DNA from: an uncultured Microbacterium sp.
GTDB taxonomy: Bacteria > Actinomycetota > Actinomycetes > Actinomycetales > Microbacteriaceae
Length of the DNA stretch: 5,601 nt
Direction of reading: 5' to 3'
Assembly: GCA_947647645.1 (NCBI GenBank)
Contig: CANSLE010000176.1
Location: 1-5,601 of the forward strand
Shown here: in pieces, positions 1-5,395 of the stretch
Layout: each line of letters opens with the position of its first letter
How positions within the stretch are numbered: position 1 is the stretch's first letter
Made by a program: the position numbers and the translations under genes
Notes under the pieces: generated by a model
What the model was told of the DNA's origin: nothing
Seen by the model: only the letters and a program-made list of their open reading frames with translations
Databases searched by the model: none

Positions 1-241
1 GCCCGAGGTGCGTGCCGCACGGCGCAGCGCGGAGCTCACCGCCGAGGACGCCACCGCAGTCGCCGCGGCGCTGCACCGACGGGATGCCGCGGACAGCACC
101 GTGGTCGACTTCCTCACCGCCGCCGACGGCGTGACGGTCATCGATTCGACCGAACTCGATTTCACGCAGACCGTGGAGGCCGTCCTCGACGTGATCTCCG
201 CGGTCGCCCCCACTGCACAGGAGAACCCCGATGGCCGCTGA
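1..241 (+). CDS. cmk: Cytidylate kinase, C-terminal part (5' end outside window)
   Basis: Cytidylate kinase phosphorylates CMP and dCMP to the diphosphates with ATP, in the cytoplasm, as part of pyrimidine nucleotide supply. The reading frame is open from base 2, and 79 residues are visible before the TGA at 239-241. The visible part fits the end of the family. It has a helix ending in RRDAADST, with the conserved Arg-Asp and the following Asp-Ser of the nucleotide-binding region, then TAADGVTVIDSTELDF, close to the family's A-D-x5-D-S-T-x-L segment, and a final amphipathic helix. The N-terminal P-loop lies upstream of the window. The stop codon lies inside the start of der, an 11-base overlap that suggests translational coupling. 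The cmk-der order is common in Actinobacteria and supports the call. No internal defect is visible. Confidence 0.9.
   Translation, partial: PEVRAARRSAELTAEDATAVAAALHRRDAADSTVVDFLTAADGVTVIDSTELDFTQTVEAVLDVISAVAPTAQENPDGR
219..224 (+). promoter_or_regulatory. Ribosome binding site of der
   Basis: AGGAGA lies 6 bases before the ATG at 231, inside the last codons of cmk. It fixes the der start at 231 and fits coupled translation of cmk and der. Confidence 0.75.
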
Positions 242-1754
242 AGACGAATACGAGGCCGGTCCCGACCAGATCGAGGAGAAGCTCGCGAACCTCGACGAGG
301 AGCTCGCCGAGCAGCGGGCGGCGGCGCTGCGCGCCTCGCTGGCCGACTACGAGCTCGACGATGAGGACGATGAGCTGCTCGCCGGCTTCACCGCCGGCGG
401 CGAGGTCGTCGAGATGCTGCCGGCGCTGCCGGTCGTCGCGATCGTCGGACGGCCGAACGTCGGCAAGTCCGCGCTCGTCAACCGCATCCTCGGCCGCCGT
501 GAGGCCGTCGTGGAGGACACCCCGGGCGTCACCCGCGACCGCGTCACGTACAAGGCGGAGTGGATGGACCGCCGCTTCAGCCTCGTCGACACCGGAGGGT
601 GGGAGCCCGACGCCCGCGGCATCGACCGTTCCGTCGCCGCGCAGGCGGAGGTTGCGATCGAGCTCTGCGACGTCGTGCTGTTCGTCGTCGACGCGATGGT
701 CGGTGCGACGGCGACCGACGAGGCCGTCGTCAAGCTCCTGCGCACGACGAAGAAGCCGGTCTTCCTCGTCGCGAACAAGATCGACGACGCCCGCCAGGAG
801 CCCGAGGCCGCGGCCCTGTGGAACCTCGGTCTCGGCGAGCCGCACCCGGTCTCCGCGATCCACGGCCGTGGCGTCGCGGACCTGCTCGACGAGGTCATGA
901 AGGTGCTGCCGGAGATCTCCGCAGTCGCCAAGGGTGAGCTCGGCGGCCCCCGTCGCGTCGCGATCCTCGGCCGCCCGAACGTCGGCAAGTCGTCGCTGCT
1001 GAACAAGGCGGCCGGCGAGGAGCGCGTGGTCGTCAACGAGCTCGCGGGCACCACCCGTGATCCTGTGGACGAGATCGTCGAGCTCGGCGGCAAGCTGTGG
1101 CGTTTCGTCGACACCGCCGGCATCCGCCGTCGCGTGCACCTGCAGCAGGGCGCCGACTTCTACGCGTCGCTGCGCACCTCGGCCGCGCTCGAGAAGGCGG
1201 AGGTCGCCGTCGTCGTGCTCGACGTGTCGCAGTCGATCAGCGTGCAGGACCTCAACATCATCGACCTGGTGCTCGAGTCGGGCCGTGCCCTCGTGCTGGC
1301 GTTCAACAAGTGGGATCGCCTCAACGACGACGACATGGAGAACGCCGATCGCCGCCGGTACCTCGAACGTGAGATCGAGCAGGACCTCGCCCATGTCACG
1401 TGGGCGCCGCGCGTGAACATCTCGGCGCGCACCGGCCGGCACCTGGACCGGCTCGTGCCGGCGCTGGAGACGGCGCTTGCATCGTGGGACCAGCGCATCC
1501 CGACCGGCAAGTTCAACGCGTTCCTCGCCGAGCTCGTGGCAGAGCACCCGCATCCGCTGCGCGGTGGCAAGCAGCCGCGCATCCTGTTCGGCACGCAGGC
1601 CAGCACGCGCCCGCCGACGTTCGTGCTGTTCACGACCGGCTTCCTCGACCCCGGGTACCGACGCTTCATCCAGCGCCGCCTGCGCGAGATCTTCGGCTTC
1701 GAGGGCACGCCCATCGTCACCAACATGCGGGTGCGCGAGCGCCGGCAGCGCTGA
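231..1754 (+). CDS. der: GTPase Der (EngA), ribosome assembly factor
   Basis: Der is an essential cytoplasmic GTPase needed for maturation of the 50S ribosomal subunit. The 507-residue protein shows both G domains in order. Domain 1 has GRPNVGKS at residues 73-80, TPGVTRD at 97-103, DTGGW at 120-124, NKID at 182-185 and SAI at 208-210. Domain 2 has GRPNVGKS at 247-254, TTRD at 274-277, DTAG at 294-297, NKWD at 359-362 and SAR at 398-400. The C-terminal KH-like domain covers about residues 410-507, ending in the family pattern GTPIVTNMRVRERR. All nucleotide-binding motifs are intact. About 65 acidic, probably flexible residues precede domain 1; such an extension is usual in Actinobacteria but absent from E. 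coli Der. The ATG at 231 has a good ribosome binding site and overlaps the end of cmk, so the two genes are probably co-transcribed. A strong inverted repeat spans the stop codon. Confidence 0.97.
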   Translation: MAAEDEYEAGPDQIEEKLANLDEELAEQRAAALRASLADYELDDEDDELLAGFTAGGEVVEMLPALPVVAIVGRPNVGKSALVNRILGRREAVVEDTPGVTRDRVTYKAEWMDRRFSLVDTGGWEPDARGIDRSVAAQAEVAIELCDVVLFVVDAMVGATATDEAVVKLLRTTKKPVFLVANKIDDARQEPEAAALWNLGLGEPHPVSAIHGRGVADLLDEVMKVLPEISAVAKGELGGPRRVAILGRPNVGKSSLLNKAAGEERVVVNELAGTTRDPVDEIVELGGKLWRFVDTAGIRRRVHLQQGADFYASLRTSAALEKAEVAVVVLDVSQSISVQDLNIIDLVLESGRALVLAFNKWDRLNDDDMENADRRRYLEREIEQDLAHVTWAPRVNISARTGRHLDRLVPALETALASWDQRIPTGKFNAFLAELVAEHPHPLRGGKQPRILFGTQASTRPPTFVLFTTGFLDPGYRRFIQRRLREIFGFEGTPIVTNMRVRERRQR

Positions 1755-1762
1755 GCCGGCGC
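1739..1762 (+). terminator. GC-rich hairpin spanning the der stop codon
   Basis: GCGCCGGC at 1739-1746 pairs perfectly with GCCGGCGC at 1755-1762. The 8-base loop holds the TGA stop codon at 1752-1754. No T-run follows, so this is not a classical intrinsic terminator. U-tract-less hairpins are often proposed as transcript ends or mRNA stabilisers in high-GC Actinobacteria. The structure is seen in the sequence; the role is inferred. Confidence 0.4.
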
Positions 1763-1786
1763 CGCCGCGTTGGCGCGCCGCTTCTG

Positions 1787-1874
1787 ACCGAACTGCAAGG
1801 GTTCTGCGGCGGCGCGCGGTGCGTCGGCCGGATGCCGCGGCGTGTCCCGCGGCATCCCTTGCAGGGCGGTCGGG
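1787..1874 (+). repeat. Palindromic element copy 1 (left arm a, core type I)
   Basis: The core forms a perfect 11-bp stem: GGATGCCGCGG at 1830-1840 pairs with 1847-1857 around the loop CGTGTC. The outer arms CTGCAAG (1793-1799) and CTTGCAG (1858-1864) also pair. Beyond them an AA/GG mismatch is followed by CCG/CGG. The left arm has the TGCGGCGGC variant. Confidence 0.8.
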
Positions 1875-1958
1875 CGCACACGGGGTTTCGGCTCGTCATG
1901 CTCGCTCACCTTTGGTGCTTCGTCCCGGTCATTGGGCGAGCGGCGCTGAACGCGCGTG

Positions 1959-2043
1959 ACCGAACTGCAAGGCTTCTGCGGCGGCGCGCGGTGGCCTTCG
2001 CGGATGCCGCGGCGTGTCGGTCGGCATCCCTTGCAGTTCGGGC
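1959..2043 (+). repeat. Palindromic element copy 2 (left arm a, core type II)
   Basis: The outer 13-bp inverted repeat CCGAACTGCAAGG/CCTTGCAGTTCGG is perfect. The core is type II: GGTGGCCTTCG replaces the GGTGCGTCGGC of copy 1, and GGTCGG replaces CCGCGG, so the inner stem shortens to about GGATGCCG/CGGCATCC with a 12-base loop. Confidence 0.8.
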
Positions 2044-2131
2044 GGGGCGCACACGGGGTTTCGGCTCGCCATGCTCGCTCACCCTTGGTGCTTCGTCCCG
2101 GCCGTTGGGCGAGCGGCGCTGAACGCGCGTG

Positions 2132-2216
2132 ACCGAACTGCAAGGCTTCTGTGTCGACGCGCGGTGGCCTTCGCGGATGCCGCGGCGTGTCGGTCGGCAT
2201 CCCTTGCAGTTCGGGC
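2132..2216 (+). repeat. Palindromic element copy 3 (left arm b, core type II)
   Basis: It is identical to copy 2 except for three base changes in the left arm, which reads TGTGTCGAC in place of TGCGGCGGC. The 13-bp terminal inverted repeat is perfect. Confidence 0.8.
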
Positions 2217-2304
2217 GGGGCGCACACGGGGTTTCGGCTCGCCATGCTCGCTCACCCTTGGTGCTTCGTCCCGGCCGTTGGGCGAGCGGCGCTGAACGCG
2301 CGTG

Positions 2305-2388
2305 ACCGAACTGCAAGGCTTCTGTGTCGACGCGCGGTGCGTCGGCCGTATGCCGCGGCGTGTCCTGCGGCATCCCTTGCAGGTCGGG
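2305..2388 (+). repeat. Palindromic element copy 4 (left arm b, core type I)
   Basis: It combines the TGTGTCGAC left arm of copy 3 with the type I core of copy 1. The inner stem keeps ATGCCGCGG against CTGCGGCAT, with one G-T wobble, around the loop CGTGTC. The right end is CTTGCAGGTCGG, one mismatch from a full match to the left end. Confidence 0.78.
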
Positions 2389-2458
2389 CGGTCGGGGGAG
2401 CGGCGCAGCACCGCGGCATCCCTCCCGGTCGTTGGGGGAGCGGCGCTGAACGCGCCGG
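2389..2458. repeat. Diverged spacer with a right-arm fragment
   Basis: This 70-base stretch differs from the usual spacer. It repeats GGGGGAGCGGCGC (near 2395 and 2435) and contains CCGCGGCATCCCT at 2411-2423, which matches the right arm of type I elements without a left partner. Its right end, GAGCGGCGCTGAACGCGC, matches the usual spacer end. It looks like a deletion or rearrangement product of the array. Confidence 0.55.
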
Positions 2459-2542
2459 ACCGAACTGCAAGGCTTCTGCGGCGGCGCGCGGTGGCCTTCG
2501 CGGATGCCGCGGCGTGTCGGTCCGTATCCCTTGCAGTCCGGG
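2459..2542 (+). repeat. Palindromic element copy 5 (left arm a, core type II, drifting)
   Basis: It matches copy 2 but carries changes in the right half (TCCGTATCC, CAGTCCGG) that weaken both stems. It follows a different, shorter spacer than copies 2-4. Confidence 0.75.
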
Positions 2543-2689
2543 CGGTCAGGCGGGCGTTCGCTCAGGCGGGCGGTCGTGCGGCGTGCGGGCATTCGGTCGG
2601 GGGCGCGACACAGCGCCGCGGCATCCCAGGCAGTTCGGTCGGATCGGCCGTGAGTGCGCGACACAGCCGCGAGGCGACACGCGGTCCGG
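2543..2689. other. Intergenic tail with element remnant and short direct repeats
   Basis: No gene is supported here. TCAGGCGGGCG occurs at 2546-2556 and 2562-2572. GCGCGACACAGC occurs at 2603-2614 and 2656-2667. CCGCGGCATCCCAGGCAGTT starts at about 2617 and runs on into CGGTCGG; it looks like the degraded right half of a sixth palindromic element. No U-tract terminator for nrdG is visible on the minus strand. Confidence 0.55.
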
Positions 2690-3424
2690 TCAGCGGATGA
2701 CCAGCGACCGGAACCGCTCCGTCGGCAGGTCGTCGAGCCGGAGCGTGGGCGCCTCGGCATCCCCCACACGGGGGAGCGGCTGTCGCGCGCCCGTCTCGCG
2801 GAATCGCTGCACGGCCCAGTGGTCGACGCCGGCGTCGGCGAGCCGGCACCCGAGCTCGCGCAGCCCCGCGTCGTCGATCGCCGCGGGGTGCACAGTGGTG
2901 CGCACCTCGTAGTCGAGCGGATGGTCGGACCCCGCGCGCAGCAGCCGGTTGCCGAGCACGAGCTCCAGCGACCGCCACGCGTGCTCACCGCTCGGGCCGC
3001 GCCCGGTGACGGCGGCGTAGTCCTCGCGCGAGGCCTTGATGTCCAGCCCCACCCAGTCCACGTACGGCAGCGCCTGCGCGAGCAGCCCGGGGTAGGCCCC
3101 CGCGGTGTGCAGACCCACGCGGAACCCGAGCGCACGCACCATCTGCATCGCCGGGACGAGCGCGCGCTGCATCGTCGGCTCGCCGCCGGAGAACACCACG
3201 CCGTCGAGCAGTCCGATGCGGTCGCACAGCAGGTCGGTGATGTCGGCCCAGCTCACCGAGCCGTCCGCCCTCGGGTCGATGAGTGCCGGGTTGTGGCAGT
3301 AGAAGCAGTTCCAGGGGCAGCCCTGCAGGAACAGCGTCGCCGTCATCGTGTCGGGCCAGTCGACGGTGGAGAACGCCGTGACCCCGGCGATGTTCAGCTC
3401 GCTGGCTGCAGCGGTGCGGACCAT
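2690..3424 (-). CDS. nrdG: Anaerobic ribonucleotide reductase activating protein (radical SAM)
   Basis: NrdG is the activase of class III ribonucleotide reductase. It uses a 4Fe-4S cluster and S-adenosylmethionine to abstract a hydrogen from a C-terminal glycine of NrdD. The 244-residue protein carries the radical SAM cluster motif CPWNCFYC (Cys 36, 40, 43), followed by HNP. SGGEPT at 79-84 is the usual SAM-contacting GGE segment, and GLDIK at 126-130 is a further conserved strand. It is longer than E. coli NrdG (about 154 residues) and resembles the long activase subfamily often called NrdG2. Related activases for pyruvate formate-lyase-like enzymes look similar, but overlap with nrdD settles the partner. 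The ATG at 3424 lies inside the end of nrdD (31-base overlap) and has an AGGAGG site. No further gene follows it in the operon before the repeat array. Confidence 0.93.
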   Translation of the reverse strand: MVRTAAASELNIAGVTAFSTVDWPDTMTATLFLQGCPWNCFYCHNPALIDPRADGSVSWADITDLLCDRIGLLDGVVFSGGEPTMQRALVPAMQMVRALGFRVGLHTAGAYPGLLAQALPYVDWVGLDIKASREDYAAVTGRGPSGEHAWRSLELVLGNRLLRAGSDHPLDYEVRTTVHPAAIDDAGLRELGCRLADAGVDHWAVQRFRETGARQPLPRVGDAEAPTLRLDDLPTERFRSLVIR

Positions 3425-5304
3425 GACCCCTCCTGCGGTGTGGCGGATGCCGTCGCCGCCTGCCCGGGTGCGACGAAGTACGTCCTCTCCTGAGCTTCGC
3501 CCTTCTTGCCGATGTTGAAGCCGGCGATCGGCCGGAAGTAACCCATGACGCGTGTCCAGACCTCGCACACGGCGCCGCAGTCGGGGCAGCTCTCGTGCTC
3601 GCCCGAACGGTAGCCGTGGCGCGGGCAGATCGAGAAGGTCGGCGTGATCGTCAGGTACGGCAGGCGGAAGCGCTCCAGAGAGCGCCGCACGAGGTCGCGG
3701 CAGGCGGATGCCGAGGGCATCGCCTCGCCGAGATAGAGGTGCTGCACCGTGCCGCCGGTGTACTTCTGCTGCAGCGGCTCCTGCATCGCCATCGCCAGGA
3801 ACGGGTCGCTCGTGTAGCCGACGGGCAGCTGCGACGAGTTCGTGTAGTACGGGTTCGCCCTGGTGCCGGCGTGACGGATGCCGGGGGACGCCGTCGTCGC
3901 GGCATCCTGAGCGGAGCCGAAGCGGGCGATGTCCTCCTTGGCGAAGCGGTACGTCGCGCCTTCCGCGGGGCTCGCCTCGAGGTTGTACATGTGACCGGTC
4001 TGCTGCTGGAAGTCGGTGATGCGGGCGCGGACATGGTCGAGCAGGCGGGTGGCGAGGGCGGCGCCGGCATCCGTCGTGATGTCGTGCGCGTCGCGCGTGA
4101 GGTTGCGGACATACTCGTTCACGCCGTTGACGCCGATGGTGGAGAAGTGGTTCTCGAGGGTGCCGAGGTAGCGCTGCGTGTAGGGGAAGAGCCCGCCGGC
4201 GAGGTGGTGGCCGATCACCTCGCGCTTGGCCTCGAGGCTGTCGCGGGCGATGTCGAGCAGTTCGTCGAGGCGGGCGAGTGCGGCCGTGTCGTCGCCCGTG
4301 CCGGTGGAGTGCAGGAAGCCGAGGCGGGCGCAGTTGATCGTCACCACCCCGATGGAGCCGGTCTGCTCCGCCGAGCCGAACAGGCCGTTGCCGCGCTTGA
4401 GGAGCTCGGTGAGGTCGAGCTGCAGGCGGCAGCACATGGAACGGATCATGTGGGGGTCGAGGTCGGAGTTGAGGAAGTTCTGGAAGTAGGGGAGGCCGTA
4501 CTTCGCCGTCATCGCGAAGAGGGCATCGACGTTCTCGCCCTCCCAGTCGAAGTCGCGGGTGATGTTGTAGGTGGGGATGGGGAAGGTGAACGCGCGGCCG
4601 TCGGCGTCGCCGGTGGTCATGACGTCGATGAAGGCGCGGTTGATCATCGCCATCTCGGGGACGAGGTCGCCGTAGGTGAACTCCTGCACGCGGCCGCCGA
4701 GCAGGGGATGCTGGTCGCGGAGGTCGTCGGGGCACACCCAGTCGAACGTGAGGTTGGTGAAGGGGGTCTGGGTGCCCCAGCGGGAGGGGACGTTGAGGTT
4801 GAAGACGAACTCCTGCATCGCCTGGTGTACGTCGTCGTAGCTCAGCGCGTCGACGCGTACGTAGGGGGCGAGGTAGGTGTCGAACGAGCTGAACGCCTGC
4901 GCGCCGGCCCACTCGTTCTGGAGCGTGCCGAGGAAGTTGACGAGCTGGCCGAGGGCGCTGGAGAAGTGCTTCGGCGGGGTGCTGGAGATCTTGCCCGCGA
5001 CACCGTTGAAGCCCTGCTCGAGCACCATGCGCAACGACCACCCGGCGCAGTAGCCGGCGAAGACGTCCAGGTCGTGGATGTGCAGGTCGCCCTCGCGGTG
5101 GGCCGTGCCGGCGGCGGGGTCGTAGACCTCGTCGAGCCAGTAGTTGGCGACGAGCTTTCCGGCGGAGTTGAGGATCATGCCGCCCAGCGAGTAGCCCTGG
5201 TTGGCGTTCGCGTTGATGCGCCAGTCGGAACGAGCGAGGTACTCGTCGATCGTGGCGCGGGCCGACACGACGGTGTCGCTCGGGGGGATGGGGGCGGAGG
5301 ACAT
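3394..5304 (-). CDS. nrdD: Anaerobic (class III) ribonucleoside-triphosphate reductase
   Basis: NrdD reduces ribonucleoside triphosphates to dNTPs in the absence of oxygen, using a glycyl radical. The 636-residue protein has the reductase ten-stranded barrel core. Segments seen include NANANQGYS at 32-39, HIHDLD at 75-80, GYCAGWSL at 84-91, SMCCRLQLD at 289-297 and TGSIGVVTINCARLG at 315-329. By comparison with the MGCRSFL segment of E. coli NrdD, Cys292 is the likely thiyl-radical residue; Cys86 is the likely second active-site cysteine. A C-terminal zinc site is suggested by Cys560, His563, Cys573 and Cys576, with His in the place of one of the usual four cysteines. The glycyl radical segment RVMGYFRP puts the radical at Gly588. 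There is no N-terminal ATP-cone, so dATP feedback through that domain is not expected. The ATG at 5304 was chosen for its AGGA site; an upstream GTG at 5352 would lie inside the probable repressor site. It overlaps nrdG by 31 bases. Confidence 0.95.
   Translation of the reverse strand: MSSAPIPPSDTVVSARATIDEYLARSDWRINANANQGYSLGGMILNSAGKLVANYWLDEVYDPAAGTAHREGDLHIHDLDVFAGYCAGWSLRMVLEQGFNGVAGKISSTPPKHFSSALGQLVNFLGTLQNEWAGAQAFSSFDTYLAPYVRVDALSYDDVHQAMQEFVFNLNVPSRWGTQTPFTNLTFDWVCPDDLRDQHPLLGGRVQEFTYGDLVPEMAMINRAFIDVMTTGDADGRAFTFPIPTYNITRDFDWEGENVDALFAMTAKYGLPYFQNFLNSDLDPHMIRSMCCRLQLDLTELLKRGNGLFGSAEQTGSIGVVTINCARLGFLHSTGTGDDTAALARLDELLDIARDSLEAKREVIGHHLAGGLFPYTQRYLGTLENHFSTIGVNGVNEYVRNLTRDAHDITTDAGAALATRLLDHVRARITDFQQQTGHMYNLEASPAEGATYRFAKEDIARFGSAQDAATTASPGIRHAGTRANPYYTNSSQLPVGYTSDPFLAMAMQEPLQQKYTGGTVQHLYLGEAMPSASACRDLVRRSLERFRLPYLTITPTFSICPRHGYRSGEHESCPDCGAVCEVWTRVMGYFRPIAGFNIGKKGEAQERTYFVAPGQAATASATPQEGSWSAPLQPAS
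3429..3434 (-). promoter_or_regulatory. Ribosome binding site of nrdG inside nrdD
   Basis: On the minus strand AGGAGG lies 4 bases before the ATG at 3424, a slightly short spacing. It sits inside the nrdD codons for Gln-Glu-Gly, so nrdG is probably translated by coupling to nrdD. Confidence 0.7.
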
Positions 5305-5310
5305 GGGGGA

Positions 5311-5314
5311 TCCT
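5311..5314 (-). promoter_or_regulatory. Ribosome binding site of nrdD
   Basis: AGGA on the minus strand lies 6 bases before the ATG at 5304. It supports this start over the in-frame GTG at 5352, which has no such site. Confidence 0.65.
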
Positions 5315-5348
5315 GCTTTCGGTCGCTCGTGGACTGGGCTTGGTCTGA

Positions 5349-5364
5349 CCACAATATGTGGGGT
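5349..5364. promoter_or_regulatory. Probable NrdR box 1
   Basis: CCACAATATGTGGGGT fits the NrdR-box pattern acaCwAtATaTwGtgt, as recalled from the literature, at 12 of 16 positions, including all of the strongly conserved ones (C, A, AT, T, G). It contains the inverted repeat CCACA/TGTGG. NrdR is a zinc-finger and ATP-cone repressor of ribonucleotide reductase genes that senses the dATP/ATP balance. The site lies 45 bases upstream of the nrdD start and covers the candidate -10 element. Confidence 0.78.
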
Positions 5365-5380
5365 CTGAAGAGTGCGTCAT
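5353..5380 (-). promoter_or_regulatory. Candidate promoter of nrdDG
   Basis: On the minus strand ATGACG (5380-5375) and CATATT (5358-5353) stand 16 bases apart as possible -35 and -10 elements, each matching 4 of 6 consensus bases. The -10 lies within NrdR box 1 and the -35 touches box 2, a layout that suits repression. The match is modest and no start site is known. Confidence 0.4.
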
Positions 5381-5395
5381 GCCCAGATGTGGGCG
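5380..5395. promoter_or_regulatory. Probable NrdR box 2
   Basis: TGCCCAGATGTGGGCG keeps the six most conserved positions of the NrdR pattern (C5383, A5385, A5387, T5388, T5390, G5392), though the other positions differ. It contains the inverted repeat GCCCA/TGGGC. It starts exactly 31 bp from box 1, which fits the three-helical-turn spacing (31-32 bp) known for paired NrdR boxes. The pairing makes this weaker box credible. Confidence 0.7.

Larger units (their letters stand above)
1959..2304. repeat. Near-perfect tandem duplication, 2 x 173 bp
   Basis: Bases 1959-2131 and 2132-2304 are two units of 173 bp, each made of one palindromic element plus spacer. They differ at three bases only, all in the left arm of the element (CGGCGG against TGTCGA). 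The spacers are identical. The similarity points to recent duplication, slippage or gene conversion. The unit starting at 1787 is a more diverged relative. Confidence 0.88.
1787..2643. repeat. Array of five palindromic elements with remnants, between convergent genes
   Basis: This holds most of the 935-base gap between der and nrdG. Five elements of about 85 bp start at 1787, 1959, 2132, 2305 and 2459, all in the same orientation. Each begins ACCGAACTGCAAGG and ends near CCTTGCAGTTCGG, a terminal inverted repeat of up to 13 bp. The middle keeps ATGCCGCGGCGTGTC in all five. Elements 1-4 are separated by a shared spacer of about 87 bp with its own inverted repeat (GCTCGCTCA with TGGGCGAGC, at 1900-1908/1933-1941, 2073-2081/2106-2114 and 2246-2254/2279-2287). 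A shorter, different spacer separates 4 from 5. The period of 172-173 bp is not a multiple of three, so the open frames that cross the array shift from copy to copy and are not genes. It resembles REP/BIME-like or small non-autonomous palindromic elements that have been tandemly amplified. No transposase is present, and the family was not identified. Confidence 0.85.

Noticed and set aside
162..1553. Long minus-strand open frame of 463 codons opposite der
   Set aside because: It is antisense to a complete der with all GTPase motifs. The composition (Arg, Asp, Val, Leu-rich, no recognisable domain) is typical of shadow frames in high-GC DNA.
1787..2542. CRISPR array
   Set aside because: The spacers are identical or near identical to each other, the repeats are about 85 bp and imperfectly palindromic, and no cas gene is nearby.
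1787..2643. Insertion sequence or transposon remnant with transposase
   Set aside because: No transposase fragment is readable in any frame, and no clear target-site duplication flanks the array. A non-autonomous element moved by a distant transposase remains possible but is unsupported here.
1755..2689. tRNA or other structured RNA gene in the gap
   Set aside because: I found no cloverleaf, T-loop (GTTCRANNC) pattern or AT-rich promoter. The visible structure is explained by the palindromic repeats.
1906..3135. Open frames across the repeat array on both strands, including Cys/Arg-rich repeated peptides
   Set aside because: The 172-173 bp period shifts the frame between copies, and differences between copies follow palindrome structure rather than codon positions. 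They are chance frames in GC-rich repeats.
5305..5352. Upstream GTG start for nrdD at 5352
   Set aside because: It lies inside the probable NrdR box and promoter, has no ribosome binding site, and adds 16 residues with no family similarity. The ATG at 5304 has an AGGA site at good spacing.
2690..5380. Apparent 896-codon frame that would fuse nrdG to a long N-terminal part
   Set aside because: The first two thirds is nrdD read out of frame (Arg/Pro/His-rich). Only the last 244 codons, from the ATG at 3424, are a real protein.
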